The notes beneath the pieces were generated by a model. That model searched no databases. It had not been told where the DNA came from and worked only from the letters and a program-made list of their open reading frames with translations. A program made the translations under genes and the position numbers. A stretch of 64,000 nucleotides of DNA from Streptacidiphilus rugosus AM-16 (GTDB lineage Bacteria; Actinomycetota; Actinomycetes; Streptomycetales; Streptomycetaceae): NCBI RefSeq assembly GCF_000744655.1, contig NZ_JQMJ01000004.1:1-64000 (forward strand), written 5' to 3'. Positions 33,489 to 42,557 of this stretch are shown one piece after another; within the stretch, counting starts at the first letter, position 1; the number at the start of each line of letters is the position of its first letter.

Positions 33489-35669
33489 TCAGCCGCAGGC
33501 GGCGCCGTTCAGCGTGAAGCCGCCAGGCGCCTGGTTGCTCCCCGAGTACGAGGCGTTGAAGCCGACCGTGGTGCTCGCGCCCGGTGCCAGCGTGCCGTTG
33601 TAGGAGAGGCTCGTCGCGGTCACCGTGCTGCCCGACTGGGTCCAGGTGGCGTTCCAGCCGTTGGTCAGCTTCTGGTTGCCGGGCCAGCCGAAGAAGAGTG
33701 TCCATCCGTCGACCGGCGTGCTGCCGGTGTTGGTGAGCACGAGGGTGGCGGTGAAGCCGCTGCCCCAGTCGTTCACCGAGTATCCGACCTTGCAGCCGCC
33801 GCCGGTCGCCGCAGGCGTGGTGACGGTGAGGGTGCCCGAGCGGGCCGAGCGGACTCCCGCCGTGTCCTTCGCGTAGACGGCGAAGGTGTACGCCGTGTTC
33901 GGTTGGAGCGCGCTCACCGTGGCACTCGCACCGGTCGGTGAGGCGACCACGGTCTCCGTGCTGCCGGACACCTGCACCACCTGGTAGCCCGCGAGGCCCG
34001 TCTGGCTCGTGGACGGCGCCCAGCTGAGGTTCACCGAGGTGCTGGTGACGCCCGTGGCGGTCGGCGTGCCGGGGGTGGTCGGCGGCGTCGCCGCGCCGCC
34101 CGGTTGCAGGGAGAGGAGCACCGCGCTGTACGGCGCGACGGTCTGCGAACCCGCCGCGCCTGCGCTCGCGGTGGTCAGCGTCGCGGCGGCTCCTGCCATC
34201 GTGGTGACCGTCGGCGCGCCGGAGGCGGGGGTGAATCCCGCGTAGGACAGGCTCACCTGGTAGGTGTTGACCGGATCGTCGTTCACGAGCAGGACGCGCA
34301 ACGAGCCGTCGGCGGCCTTCACGCTGTAGGCCTGGAGCAGGGACTGGCTGGAGCCGGCGGAGACCAGGGTGTCGCCCGGGTGCGCGAAGCGGCTGAGCAG
34401 CGTCATGCCGTTGTACGCCGGGAAGGGCGTGTCGGCCGCCGGCTCGCACAGCTGGGCGCCCGCGACGGCGGCGCAGCTTCCGTCGGCGAGCATGCCGTAG
34501 TCGCCGTAGGCGGCCGTGCCGTTGAGCGAGGAGCTGTTGTCACCGGTGGTGACGATCCCGTTGTGGATCTGCCACCAGTCCACGCTCGAGACGCCGCCTG
34601 CGAGCCAGCCCAGGTAGTCCTGCGGCAGGAACAGGGCGTTGACCAGGCCGACGGTCTGCTTGCCGGGGTTGGACGAGACGGAGTTGGTCTCGGTCACCAT
34701 GACCGGCACCGACGAGCTGCCGGCGTACTGGCCGAGCTGTGAGCGCAAGGTGCTCACCATGGTGGGGATCTGTGCGGCGTCGGCGAGCAGTCCCGCGTCC
34801 GTGGGGCCGGGCGGGGTGACGCTGCTCGGGTTCTGCGGGTACCAGTGCACGTCGGCGAACCCGATCTGCCCGGCCAGGGCCGTCATCACGGTCTGGTTCC
34901 ACGGCTGCGGGCTGCCCGCCGAGGTCGTGCCGTCGGGCCAGTTGCCGGGCGCGGTGAGCACGACGCCCACCTGGATGGTGGGGTCGACGGCTTTCATCGC
35001 GGCGATGTACGCCTTGACGTTCTGCGCGTACACCGCCGGCCCGCAGTTGGCCGGGTTCGCGCCGGTGGAGCAGTGCTTGTCGGTCTCCCAGTCGGCGCCG
35101 TAGGTTCCGTTGCCGTAGATCTCGTTGCCGATCTCCCAGTACTTGATGTGGTAACCGTGCGTGATGTTGGCGTACCGCACCCAGTCCGCGGCCAACTGCG
35201 CGCCGGTCTCGGCCGGGGACTCGGCGGCGCCGATGACGTCTCCGCTGCCGTAGTTGACCGTCACCATGCCCTGGGCGCCGGACTGCTGGAGCATGGTGGC
35301 GTACTGGTCGAAGTCGACCGCCTGGGTGCCGTTGGTGAGGTCGCTGTTGGTCTTCCAGTTGTAGCTGTCGGACGAGCTGCCGCCCGGGAAGCGGACCAGG
35401 CCGACGCCGGCCTGCTTCAGCAGGCCCGGTACGGCGGCGTCGGTCAGTTTGCTGTCGTAGACCGAGGCGTTGGTGCCGATCGCGGTGGTCGGCACGGTGG
35501 CGAGGGACTGTGCTGCGTTCACGCTCACCGTGGCCGTGGTTGCGGAGGTGGCCGCGCCGGAGGTGGCCGCGCCGGCGGTCGGCGCGGAACTCCACAGCGG
35601 TCCGGCCGCCAGCAGGGCTGCGGTGGCCAGGAAGACGGGCAGGCGTAACGTGCGCGATGGAGGTCGCAT
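33489..35669 (-). CDS. Secreted alpha-L-arabinofuranosidase-like glycoside hydrolase with FN3 and CBM2 modules
   Basis: A 726-residue exoenzyme from ATG 35669 (the frame is open further upstream but lacks a signal). Signal peptide: LRLPVFLATAALLAAGPLW ending near AGA. The catalytic domain, residues about 45-515, resembles GH51/clan GH-A arabinofuranosidases: the acid/base is probably E183 in YWEIGNEIYGNG and the nucleophile E327 in PVMVTETNSVS. An FN3 module covers about 528-615 (TSVNLSWAPSTSQTGLAGYQ). A CBM2 cellulose-binding module covers about 625-726 (CKVGYSVNDWGSGFTATL, WTLFFGWPGNQKLTNGWNA). It would attack arabinose side chains of plant polysaccharide outside the cell. Exact substrate not determined. 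Confidence 0.88.
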   Translation of the reverse strand: MRPPSRTLRLPVFLATAALLAAGPLWSSAPTAGAATSGAATSATTATVSVNAAQSLATVPTTAIGTNASVYDSKLTDAAVPGLLKQAGVGLVRFPGGSSSDSYNWKTNSDLTNGTQAVDFDQYATMLQQSGAQGMVTVNYGSGDVIGAAESPAETGAQLAADWVRYANITHGYHIKYWEIGNEIYGNGTYGADWETDKHCSTGANPANCGPAVYAQNVKAYIAAMKAVDPTIQVGVVLTAPGNWPDGTTSAGSPQPWNQTVMTALAGQIGFADVHWYPQNPSSVTPPGPTDAGLLADAAQIPTMVSTLRSQLGQYAGSSSVPVMVTETNSVSSNPGKQTVGLVNALFLPQDYLGWLAGGVSSVDWWQIHNGIVTTGDNSSSLNGTAAYGDYGMLADGSCAAVAGAQLCEPAADTPFPAYNGMTLLSRFAHPGDTLVSAGSSQSLLQAYSVKAADGSLRVLLVNDDPVNTYQVSLSYAGFTPASGAPTVTTMAGAAATLTTASAGAAGSQTVAPYSAVLLSLQPGGAATPPTTPGTPTATGVTSTSVNLSWAPSTSQTGLAGYQVVQVSGSTETVVASPTGASATVSALQPNTAYTFAVYAKDTAGVRSARSGTLTVTTPAATGGGCKVGYSVNDWGSGFTATLVLTNTGSTPVDGWTLFFGWPGNQKLTNGWNATWTQSGSTVTATSLSYNGTLAPGASTTVGFNASYSGSNQAPGGFTLNGAACG

Positions 35670-36084
35670 GGGCGTGGACCGTTCTGTCTCGACGGGTGGG
35701 CTACCGGCGGGGCATCGCGACGGGTGTGGGTCCGGCCGCCGACCGTGCCCCGAGGGTCGGACGGCGAGTCGGCCGACGTCAACGGCGCCACCTTCCGTCA
35801 CGATGGGCGCCTGGCTCACCTGCGGAGATCTACGGGATCACCGGATGTAGCTTTCAGGACCCAGGCCTTCCGCAGGAATGGAACCGCCCGCCGGCATCCA
35901 CGGCTCATCCCGGTTCTCCGGGCCGGCCGACTCTTGGAGGGTGTTGCACATCCCGAGGCGCGGACAGGCCTACCCCTGAACTGAGCTGCGGTTTCGCGCG
36001 TCGAGGGCGAGGCTGGACATGTGTGTGACGGCTTGGACCTACAGTGGATCTTGCCAGGAGATGTGCGGGCGGAGGGAGTCGGTG
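35670..36084. promoter_or_regulatory. Divergent promoter region
   Basis: A 415-base region between the minus-strand glycoside hydrolase and the plus-strand DUF427 gene. I see no gene in it and no clear operator; both promoters should lie here. Confidence 0.4.
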
Positions 36085-36939
36085 ATGAGTACGCGAATGC
36101 GCAGCTTGCTTGCCGCAGGGCTGGGTGAGCTCCGGTACGAACCGATCGACAAGCGCATCCGCGCCGTCCTGGACGGCGGCACGGTCGTGGACACCACGAG
36201 GGCGGTGCTGGTGTGGGAACCGCGCCGGATCGTGCCGTCGTATGCCGTTCCTGCGGATGACATCGCCGCGGAGCTGACGCCGGTCGGCCTGGTCGCCACG
36301 GACACGGCGGACAGCACCGGCGCGCGCATGCCCGAGCTGTCCGCCCGGCCGGTGCTCGACCCCTCCGTCCCGTTCACGGTGCACAGCGCCGAAGGCCGCG
36401 CGGCCGATCTCAGAGCCGGGCGGCGGCAGCTCGCGGGCGCCGCGTTCCGTCCCGCCGACCCCGCCCTGGACGGGTACGTCGTCCTGGACTTCCGCGCCTT
36501 CGACACCTGGTACGAGGAGGACGAGCTCAACGTGGCCCACCCCCGCGACCCGTTCCACCGCATCGAGGTGATCCCCAGCTCCCGTCACGTGCGCGTGGAG
36601 CTGGACGGCCACGTCCTGGCCGAGTCGTCCCGGCCCACGCTGCTGTTCGAGACCATGCTGCCCACCCGCTACTACCTGCCCGCAGACGACATCCGCGCCG
36701 AGCTCACCCCCAGCAGCACCCGCACCTGGTGCGCCTACAAGGGCGAGGCGTCCTACTGGTCAGCAGCGGCGGGTGATCGCGTCGTGGCCGACATCGGCTG
36801 GACGTACCAGGAGCCCCGGCACGACGCCGCGCACGTCCAGGGCCTCGTCGCGTTCTTCAACGAGCGACTCGACTTCATCGTGGACGGTGAACGCGCCGAG
36901 CGACCGATCACCCCGTGGTCGCCCCGACCGAAAGCCTGA
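36085..36939 (+). CDS. DUF427 protein with two copies of the domain
   Basis: A 284-residue cytoplasmic protein from ATG 36085, behind GGAGGGAG. It contains two DUF427 units. The first is about residues 14-110 (DKRIRAVLDGGTVVDTTRAV, VWEPRRIVPSYAVPADDI) and the second about 168-265 (RHVRVELDGHVLAESSRPTL, LFETMLPTRYYLPADDIRAE, KGEASYWSAAAGDRVV). DUF427 proteins are beta-barrel proteins of unknown function common in actinomycetes and proteobacteria; double-domain forms are usual in streptomycetes. It ends next to an IS5 fragment on the other strand. Confidence 0.9.
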   Translation: MSTRMRSLLAAGLGELRYEPIDKRIRAVLDGGTVVDTTRAVLVWEPRRIVPSYAVPADDIAAELTPVGLVATDTADSTGARMPELSARPVLDPSVPFTVHSAEGRAADLRAGRRQLAGAAFRPADPALDGYVVLDFRAFDTWYEEDELNVAHPRDPFHRIEVIPSSRHVRVELDGHVLAESSRPTLLFETMLPTRYYLPADDIRAELTPSSTRTWCAYKGEASYWSAAAGDRVVADIGWTYQEPRHDAAHVQGLVAFFNERLDFIVDGERAERPITPWSPRPKA

Positions 36940-36949
36940 AGGCGGCAGC

Positions 36950-37094
36950 GATGCCGCTGCTCGAGCACCAGGAGTGGCCCGGTGCGATCGACGATGCGGT
37001 CCGCCGCGGACTTCGACAGCCCGAACAGAGGCGCAAGCTGTCACAGCGTCAGGTTCGTGCGCCGGTAGGCCGCCACCAGCGGCACCCGATCCAT
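36950..37094 (-). pseudogene. N-terminal fragment of an IS5-family transposase
   Basis: From ATG 37094 the minus strand reads MDRVPLVAAYRRTNLTL, a TGA at 37043-37041, then in the same frame QLAPLFGLSKSAADRIVDR and TGPLLVLEQRHRC. This is the helix-turn-helix start of streptomycete IS5-type transposases (VAAYRRTNLTLRQLAPLFGV). The catalytic part is missing, and the fragment ends near the stop of the DUF427 gene. Confidence 0.6.
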
Positions 37095-37292
37095 CCGGCC
37101 CGGTGCCAGTTGGCGATCATGAAGACGGCAGGCAATACCGACAGGCCGATGACCCAGCCCTCGGACAACCATTCAGACGCTTCGCCACGGTCGCCCTTCC
37201 GACCGGTCTCGCCGCAGCCGTCCGCGGCGGAGACGACGTCGGCCAGGTGCCCGGAGCGCTCCGCGGTGGACGGCCCCACGTAGTCTCGAGCC
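37095..37292. other. Stretch without a convincing gene
   Basis: A 200-base region between the IS5 fragment and the hypothetical gene at 37293. Nothing recognised; it should hold the promoter for the plus-strand gene. Confidence 0.35.
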
Positions 37293-37736
37293 GTGGTGGA
37301 CGAACACGTGGCAAACGACGCCTTCAAGAACCGATGCACGAACGCGGCGCTGACGTTGAGGTCATGCGGCGGCTACTTCATCGAACGCATCACGTTGGAC
37401 CGGTCCAACGAGGACAACAAGGACAAGGCGCTGGACGTGTGGCTGCGAGAGGGACCTTGGAAGCCCGATGTGGTCGTCTCCCTGTCCAATCTCTACTCCG
37501 TCCGCCCGTGGGAACCCGCCTTGGGAGCTTCGCCCATCTTCGGGATCTCCCTCATCCACCTGCCGAAGATTCCCTTGCCCTGGCCTGCAGAAGCCGTCGG
37601 CCGTCTCGACCGTTCCGAGGATCTTCCCGAACTGGTCTGGCTGAGGATCTCGGGCCCGGTCGAGGTCGACGCTGTCGCCTCGATTGTGACTGTCTATCAG
37701 GCACAGAGCGACGATGAGGCTTCCGAGCTCCGGTGA
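37293..37736 (+). CDS. Hypothetical protein
   Basis: A 147-residue soluble protein from GTG 37293. It reads RCTNAALTLRSCGGYFIERI, KALDVWLREGPWKPDVVVSL, WEPALGASPIFGISLIHLPK. It contains two Cys, no signal and no membrane segment. Family not recognised; the G/C bias supports a real gene. It converges with the minus-strand gene at 37896. Confidence 0.6.
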   Translation: MVDEHVANDAFKNRCTNAALTLRSCGGYFIERITLDRSNEDNKDKALDVWLREGPWKPDVVVSLSNLYSVRPWEPALGASPIFGISLIHLPKIPLPWPAEAVGRLDRSEDLPELVWLRISGPVEVDAVASIVTVYQAQSDDEASELR

Positions 37737-37895
37737 CGGTCCGAATCTGACGCAGTTCTTCACGCGCGACCCGCATCCCAGATCACCGGCTCCCATGGAA
37801 GGGCGGGCGGAGAGCGGCTGTCTGCCGCCCTCGGGGTGGCCTGCGGAAGTCCCGATGGAACAGGACTGCCCCAGTTCACTACCGCGTGGCCGGGA

Positions 37896-38468
37896 CTACT
37901 TCATGATCGCCGTGCGCCTGGCTTCGGCTCGATCGAAGATCACCGTCACGTCGTCGGTGGCGAACTGGAACCGGTCACCCTGCCAGCGTCCGGCTGCGAT
38001 CCATACCGATTCCGGCGTGGATCGCTGCATCGCATCGGGGCCGAGGTCCAGGCGCACCCAGCACGGTGTCGCACCTCCCGAGGCCCAGTCGACCCACGCC
38101 AACTCGGTGCCGACGATCTCCCGACCCAGCAGTTGCTGCCAGCGAGGATGGCTGGCAACCGGTACGACGACTGGACCCCATAGCTCGCCAATGTTGGTGA
38201 GGAACGCCTCGAGGGGTTGCTCGAAGACCTCCAAGCCGTAGCAGCCGAAGGTGTTCCCCCAGGTGAAGGTGAACCGGACTCCCAGGTCCGTGGTGAGCCG
38301 GCACCCGTGGGTCGGCTCGTGGGATGTGCCGCGGTCCCAGGTCAGCGGCTCGCGCCCATCCTCGTCGCTGCCGGTCATCAGGGCGTACTCGACTCCCGTG
38401 ACGCGCAGTCCGCGCAGCGAGGCCACGACGCGCTCGAGCTGCGAGTGGGTGAGCCGAGGAGGGGTCAT
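37896..38468 (-). CDS. Hypothetical protein
   Basis: A 190-residue cytoplasmic protein from ATG 38468: TPPRLTHSQLERVVASLRGL at the start, a Trp/Thr-rich centre (VRFTFTWGNTFGCYGLEVFE) and TDDVTVIFDRAEARRTAIMK at the end. It looks like a beta-rich, possibly immunity-like or binding protein, but I know no family. Its ATG overlaps the stop of an upstream open frame (ATGA), which hints at coupling to a gene that is now incomplete. Confidence 0.65.
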   Translation of the reverse strand: MTPPRLTHSQLERVVASLRGLRVTGVEYALMTGSDEDGREPLTWDRGTSHEPTHGCRLTTDLGVRFTFTWGNTFGCYGLEVFEQPLEAFLTNIGELWGPVVVPVASHPRWQQLLGREIVGTELAWVDWASGGATPCWVRLDLGPDAMQRSTPESVWIAAGRWQGDRFQFATDDVTVIFDRAEARRTAIMK

Positions 38469-38797
38469 GCCGTGATCATCTCACTGCTCGGCCACGGTGT
38501 TGGACAGGCGAACGGGCGGGTGGGTGGTCCGGCATTTGGTGGCGGCGACAACCGACGGGCTGCGGCTTTGACGTGCGCCACGAGGATGCGTTCGCCGGGG
38601 CAACAGCTGCGAGCCGCTGCCAGCGGAACCGGTGACTTCGCCGCCAGCACCTCCGCGCCCGCTTGCAGCGCGGCCGCAGTCAGCTCGCACAGCTCGGCCT
38701 CCGTGGTTACGCCGGCCCCGTAGAACCCTTCGGGTCCGAGCTGGGTCGGCGCACCCGAGGCATGGATGGCGATGTCGTTGACATCCTCCCCGCGCTA
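38465..38797 (-). pseudogene. 5'-incomplete open frame coupled to the next gene
   Basis: Minus strand, after a TAG near 38798 the frame reads DVNDIAIHASGAPTQLGPEG, FYGAGVTTEAELCELTAAAL, AGAEVLAAKSPVPLAAARS and ends ITA with TGA overlapping the next ATG. The first 60 residues look protein-like, but there is no credible start codon until a GTG at 38650. It may be the C-terminus of a lost gene. Family unknown. Confidence 0.35.
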
Positions 38798-38928
38798 GAC
38801 CACGGGACTCCGGCCGCACCCGCGGTGTGGGGCTGGCGCCCTATACCGCCGGCGTTCCGGTGGGTTCCTGCCGTTCCGTGCGCTGGCCGGTTCCGGCGCC
38901 CGGACTGGACTCGCTCGGCTCCGGGCGT

Positions 38929-39965
38929 CTACGGGCAGGGCTTGCGGAAGGCTGATTCCGGCGCGTAGGTGCCCCATTGGGCCGCGGTGACGGTGTTGCC
39001 GGTGACCGTGCACAGCTGGGCGGCCACTGCCCTGGGGTCGGTGTCGACGAAGGACACGGAGTACTCACGCTGGATCAGCAGCTTCCTGCCGTCCGTGGTG
39101 AAGCCCATCGAGGCGATGGTGTCGACCGCGTCGCCCGGCGGGGTGAGGGTGGCGAGCCGGACCGGGTGGGCGGGGCTGGTGATGTTCCACAGCTCGATCG
39201 CGGTGCCGTTGGTGACGGCCATCATGGTGGCGCTGTGGTTGATGCTGACGGAGGTGACTCCGGTGAGCGTGGCCATGTCGGCGACCTGGCGCGGGTGTCC
39301 GGGGTCGGTCGTGTCCCAGAGGGTCAGGGCGTCGTTGCTGGGACCGGTCGTGGCCAGCAGCCGGTTGTCGTCGGACAGCGCCAGTTGCGGTCCGATCATC
39401 CCCTCGGGCGCGGATGACGTGACCGGTGTCCCGCCCAGGACCTTGACCAGGTGCATCTGCGCCCCGGAGGTCCCGGCGGCGGGCTCGAACGCGACGACGT
39501 CGCCGTCGGGTCCGCCGCCGGGGGCCGCCTGGCCGAGATCGTTGCTGAGTCGACCGGTGTGACGCCCCGCTTGACGGGGTGCGCGGGGTCGCGGACATCC
39601 CACCAGTCGAACCCGGTCGGCGTCAGAACCAAGGCCGTCTTCCCGTCCGGCAGGACCACGGCGACCGTGGTCACTCCGTGGGTGTCCGGATAGGGGAAGG
39701 AACCGGCCTCCGTGGCCCGCATCGCGCCGGAGAGCCGCCAGAGGTGCACCCGGCCGTCCTCGGACAGCACGGCCGCCAGGTCGCCCGCGGAGTCGGCGCT
39801 GACGTAGTTCTGGAAGCGGGGAATCAAGGTCTCGGTGTGCCGGTCGGCCGTACCCAGCCGGGCCCCCTTGACCGGGTGACGGGGGTCGGTCAGATCCCAG
39901 AGCTGGACGGTGCCATCGAGAGCCACCGTCAGCAGCGTCTTCGCGCTCAGGAAGGAGACGACGTG
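38929..39965 (-). pseudogene. WD40/beta-propeller protein, 5'-truncated by a TnpB element and frameshifted
   Basis: From the edge of the TnpB element the minus strand reads VVSFLSAKTLLTVALDGTVQ, LWDLTDPRHPVKGARLG, HLWRLSGAMRATEAGSF and DWWDVRDPAHPVKRGVT, then shifts one base near 39545 and continues DLGQAAPGGGPDGDVVAF, NDALTLWDTTDPGHPRQVAD, IELWNITSPAHPVRLATLT and ends PESAFRKPCP. The repeated LWD-DP-HP pattern is that of WD40 proteins whose N-terminus often carries a kinase or NACHT/BTAD region. Here only the last 340 residues remain. Confidence 0.75.
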
Positions 39966-40100
39966 ACTACTCCCCGGCGTGAACGCCAGGGCTTCTCGCT
40001 ATGCCGGTTGGGCTTCGCGACGGGCCAGCCCGGCCCGTAGAACGTTGATCGCTCCCACAGTGTCAGCGTGCGCGCGGTGGCCGCAGCTGACGCAGTGGAA
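39945..40100 (-). ncRNA. Predicted omega (reRNA) guide RNA of the TnpB element
   Basis: In IS605-type elements the RNA guide comes from the 3' end of tnpB and the right end, with the guide just outside the element (established). Here the scaffold would include the hairpin at 39972-39991, and the guide would begin about GTCGTCTCCTTCCTGAGC reading minus from 39962, i.e. the truncated WD40 gene. Boundaries are estimates. Confidence 0.4.
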
Positions 40101-41385
40101 TGTCTCCTGTGTGGGCCGGTTCTCCTTCGCGGTGTGCCCGCAGGACGGGCAGGTGCGGGAGGTGTTGCGGGGGTCCACGGCGACCACCACTCGACCGGCG
40201 CTTTCAGCCTTGCTGGTGAGGATCGTGAGGAACACCCCCCAACCGGCATCCATGATCGAGCGGTTGAGTCCGGTCTTGGCTGCTGCCCCGTTGGGCAGGA
40301 AGACGCCCGGCGTCTCGGGATCGGGCTTGGGCGCGACCGAGCGGGACATGTTGCGGATCTCGAGGTCTTCGTGCGCGATGAAGTCGTGCTCACGGACCAG
40401 GGTGAGGGTGGTCTTGTGCGCGTGGTCCAGGCGCTGGCGGCGGACCTTGCCGTGTAGCTTCGCGACCTTCTCGACCGCCCGCTGGTGGTTGCCGGTGCGC
40501 TTGTCGCGGCGGACACGCGGGAACCGCGAGAGTGCCTGCTGTGCGGATTCGAGCTTCGCGGCGGCGGTACGGCCGTGGCGCGGGTTGGGCACGAACTCGC
40601 CGTTTGAGTCGGCGAGGAAGTTGGCTATGCCCAGGTCGATCCCGATCACGCTACCGGTCGCGGGCAGCGGTTCGGGCTGCTCCTGCTCGGCGGTCAGGAT
40701 CACGTACCAGCGCTTTCCCTCACGCTTCACGGACACCGTCTTGACCTTGCCGGCCACCGGCCGGTGCTGGTTGACCTTGACGTGTCCCACCCCCTGGAAG
40801 CGGACGCGGGTCTGCGGGTCGTGCGGAGTGGCATCCCAGCGGACCCCGTCCCCGTCCTTGGGGAACTCGACCGTGTCGAACCATTTGACGCCCCGAAAGC
40901 GGGGGTATCCGGGCTTGTCACCATTCTTGATCCGGCGGAAGAACGCTGCGAACGCCTTGTCCAACCGGCGAAGCGTCGCCTGCTGGCTAGAGAATGACCA
41001 ACGCCCCTGACGCTCCGGGTCGAACGCGCGGATGTCCTTGAGCTGCGCGGACTGCTGCCCGTACCGGACCGTCGTCTTCGAGGGATGACGGTAGGCGTCA
41101 CGCCGCTCCTGCAACGCCGCATTGTAGAGAGAGCAGTGATCCCGAAGCATCTCCGACAAGGCCTGCTGCTGGCCCACGGTGGGCCTGATCAGGAACTTGT
41201 ACGCCCGGATCATCCGGCCCACCTCCTCTCGGCTTCGGTGATCAACATGCCACACCCCACCGACAACGGGCATGACCAGACCTGAACCTCACCCCGCAAC
41301 GCAGAGACCCCCGCCGCTACACGGCTCCGGGTTCGAGATCGCATTCCCGCCCGGCCTAAAGGCCGGGATTCCCTGCGAAGATCAA
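39964..41385 (-). mobile_element. IS605-type element carrying tnpB only
   Basis: The element is read on the minus strand. At its left end (high coordinates) it starts after TTGAT (41385-41381), the pentamer used as target and TAM by ISDra2-type elements, and has a perfect hairpin CCCGGCC-TAAA-GGCCGGG at 41350-41367. Its right end has a hairpin CCCCGGCG/CGCCAGGG at 39972-39991 and stops near 39964 (GAGTAGTCAC). No tnpA is present, so it would need a transposase from elsewhere. The right end cuts into the WD40 gene. Confidence 0.75.
39999..41213 (-). CDS. tnpB: RNA-guided endonuclease TnpB
   Basis: A 404-residue protein from ATG 41213, behind GAGGAGG; the frame is open 20 codons further but those residues are not conserved. 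N-terminal region RAYKFLIRPTVGQQQALSEM (HTH/OrfB). The split RuvC site has D193 (VIGIDLGIANFL), E282 (AHEDLEIRNMSRSV) and D384 (HADTVGAINVL). A zinc finger is CPSCGHTAKENRPT with FHCVSCGHRA. All catalytic residues are present, so it is probably active: it cuts DNA next to TTGAT at a site matching its guide, keeping the element at its donor site. Confidence 0.95.
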   Translation of the reverse strand: MIRAYKFLIRPTVGQQQALSEMLRDHCSLYNAALQERRDAYRHPSKTTVRYGQQSAQLKDIRAFDPERQGRWSFSSQQATLRRLDKAFAAFFRRIKNGDKPGYPRFRGVKWFDTVEFPKDGDGVRWDATPHDPQTRVRFQGVGHVKVNQHRPVAGKVKTVSVKREGKRWYVILTAEQEQPEPLPATGSVIGIDLGIANFLADSNGEFVPNPRHGRTAAAKLESAQQALSRFPRVRRDKRTGNHQRAVEKVAKLHGKVRRQRLDHAHKTTLTLVREHDFIAHEDLEIRNMSRSVAPKPDPETPGVFLPNGAAAKTGLNRSIMDAGWGVFLTILTSKAESAGRVVVAVDPRNTSRTCPSCGHTAKENRPTQETFHCVSCGHRAHADTVGAINVLRAGLARREAQPA

Positions 41386-41389
41386 GGGA

Positions 41390-42027
41390 TGGGAGCGGGC
41401 ACGGCCGTCTCCTTCACGCTGGAGCAGTGCCTGTTCTACGGCGTCTCCCTCACCGCTCCCTTGGTGCGCGAGGTGACCCTCATCAATATCGCCGTGTTCG
41501 GCCTCGTCTTCGGCGCGGCGGCGACACTCGTCTTCGGTTTCCTCGCCGCCATGGAGGCACCGCTCGACACCAGTTCCGCGGCGACTCCCTCAGCGCTGCT
41601 GTCCGCAAACCGCAGGGAGGCCGGGCGGCTGCTTCTGCTGCTGGTCCCACTGCTGACGCTCGCCGTCGCCGGCGTCGGCCAGGTCGTCGTCACCGTCCTG
41701 CAGGGCACCCTCGGCCCGCTGGTGTGGGGAACGAGCGGATTCGAGATCGGCGCCGTCGGCGGGGCAGGCGGCTCCGTCGCCTACATCCTCACCTTCACCG
41801 CTTGGGGCCAGTGGCTCGTCCTGGTCCGCTTCTAGCTTCCGCTCACCGGCCGACTCCCCTGGAACACCCGCGCGTTCCTGGACGACGCCTACCGGCGCGG
41901 CGCACTGCGCCGCTGCGGCGCGGTCTACCAGTTCCGCCATGTGCGCCTCCAGCACCACCTCGCCCGCGCACACCGCCGACAGGCTGGCCACTTCACGGAG
42001 GCTCGCCTCTCCGACAACGTCACGTGA
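41390..42027 (+). pseudogene. C-terminal membrane part of a NACHT-like protein with an in-frame stop
   Basis: The plus frame from ATG 41390 reads SFTLEQCLFYGVSLTAPLVR, then two hydrophobic segments (INIAVFGLVFGAAATLVFGF, RLLLLLVPLLTLAVAGVGQV) and ends WGQWLVLVRF at a TAG (41833-41835). The same frame goes on with LPLTGRLPWNTRAFLDDAYR, RGALRRCGAVYQFRHVRLQH to TGA at 42027. That continuation is the conserved C-terminus of large streptomycete NACHT/AAA-type membrane proteins (recalled pattern: W-LPLTGRLPW, FLDDA, GAVYQFRH), where the stop position is Trp. So a TGG to TAG change broke it, and its 5' part is lost at the TnpB junction. Confidence 0.6.
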
Positions 42028-42238
42028 GCTCGCAGCGAGCATCGAAGAACCTGGGCACCCTTGCCCGTTCGTCCGTGCTACGCCGCGGGGTCCCGATGAC
42101 GACCTGTGTGGACCCGTTGCCGCCTGCGTGCCCGGCCTCGGGTACTGAGCCCGGCGTGGCGCGCGTATGGTCCGCCGGGTGGATCAAAAGCAGCTCATCG
42201 TCGCTCATCGTCGCGCTGAACGCATAGGCTGACGGGTT

Positions 42239-42550
42239 GTGAGCGGCAACGACGACGTGCGGATACGCGACGGTCTCCGTCGGAAGCAATCAGTGCGATG
42301 CCGGGTGACGGGCCACCGGGGCCGCTTCGGCGTCGAGGTCTCTGTGGTCACTCCTGGCATCGAAGTCCCCGCCTTCATCGACTTCGTGAACCTGACGGAC
42401 AGCCCTGAGCATCCGCTCCCCGAGGACTTCCCAGCGATCGGGAGCGTCCTGGACGCAGTCGTGCTCGACGTCATGTCCTCGGGCGAACTGCGGCTCGCCG
42501 TATGCAGTCAGTGGGGTGTTCGATTCTCCGGAGGTCCGCCTGTGCGATGA
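42239..42550 (+). CDS. Small hypothetical protein, S1-like
   Basis: A 103-residue protein from GTG 42239. The core RCRVTGHRGRFGVEVSVVTP, then PAFIDFVNLTDSP and GSVLDAVVLDVMSSGELRLA has the order of an S1/OB-fold RNA-binding domain (five strands), a resemblance only. No membrane part. The preceding 42028-42238 has no gene I can support. Confidence 0.6.
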   Translation: MSGNDDVRIRDGLRRKQSVRCRVTGHRGRFGVEVSVVTPGIEVPAFIDFVNLTDSPEHPLPEDFPAIGSVLDAVVLDVMSSGELRLAVCSQWGVRFSGGPPVR

Positions 42551-42557
42551 TCCCGAG

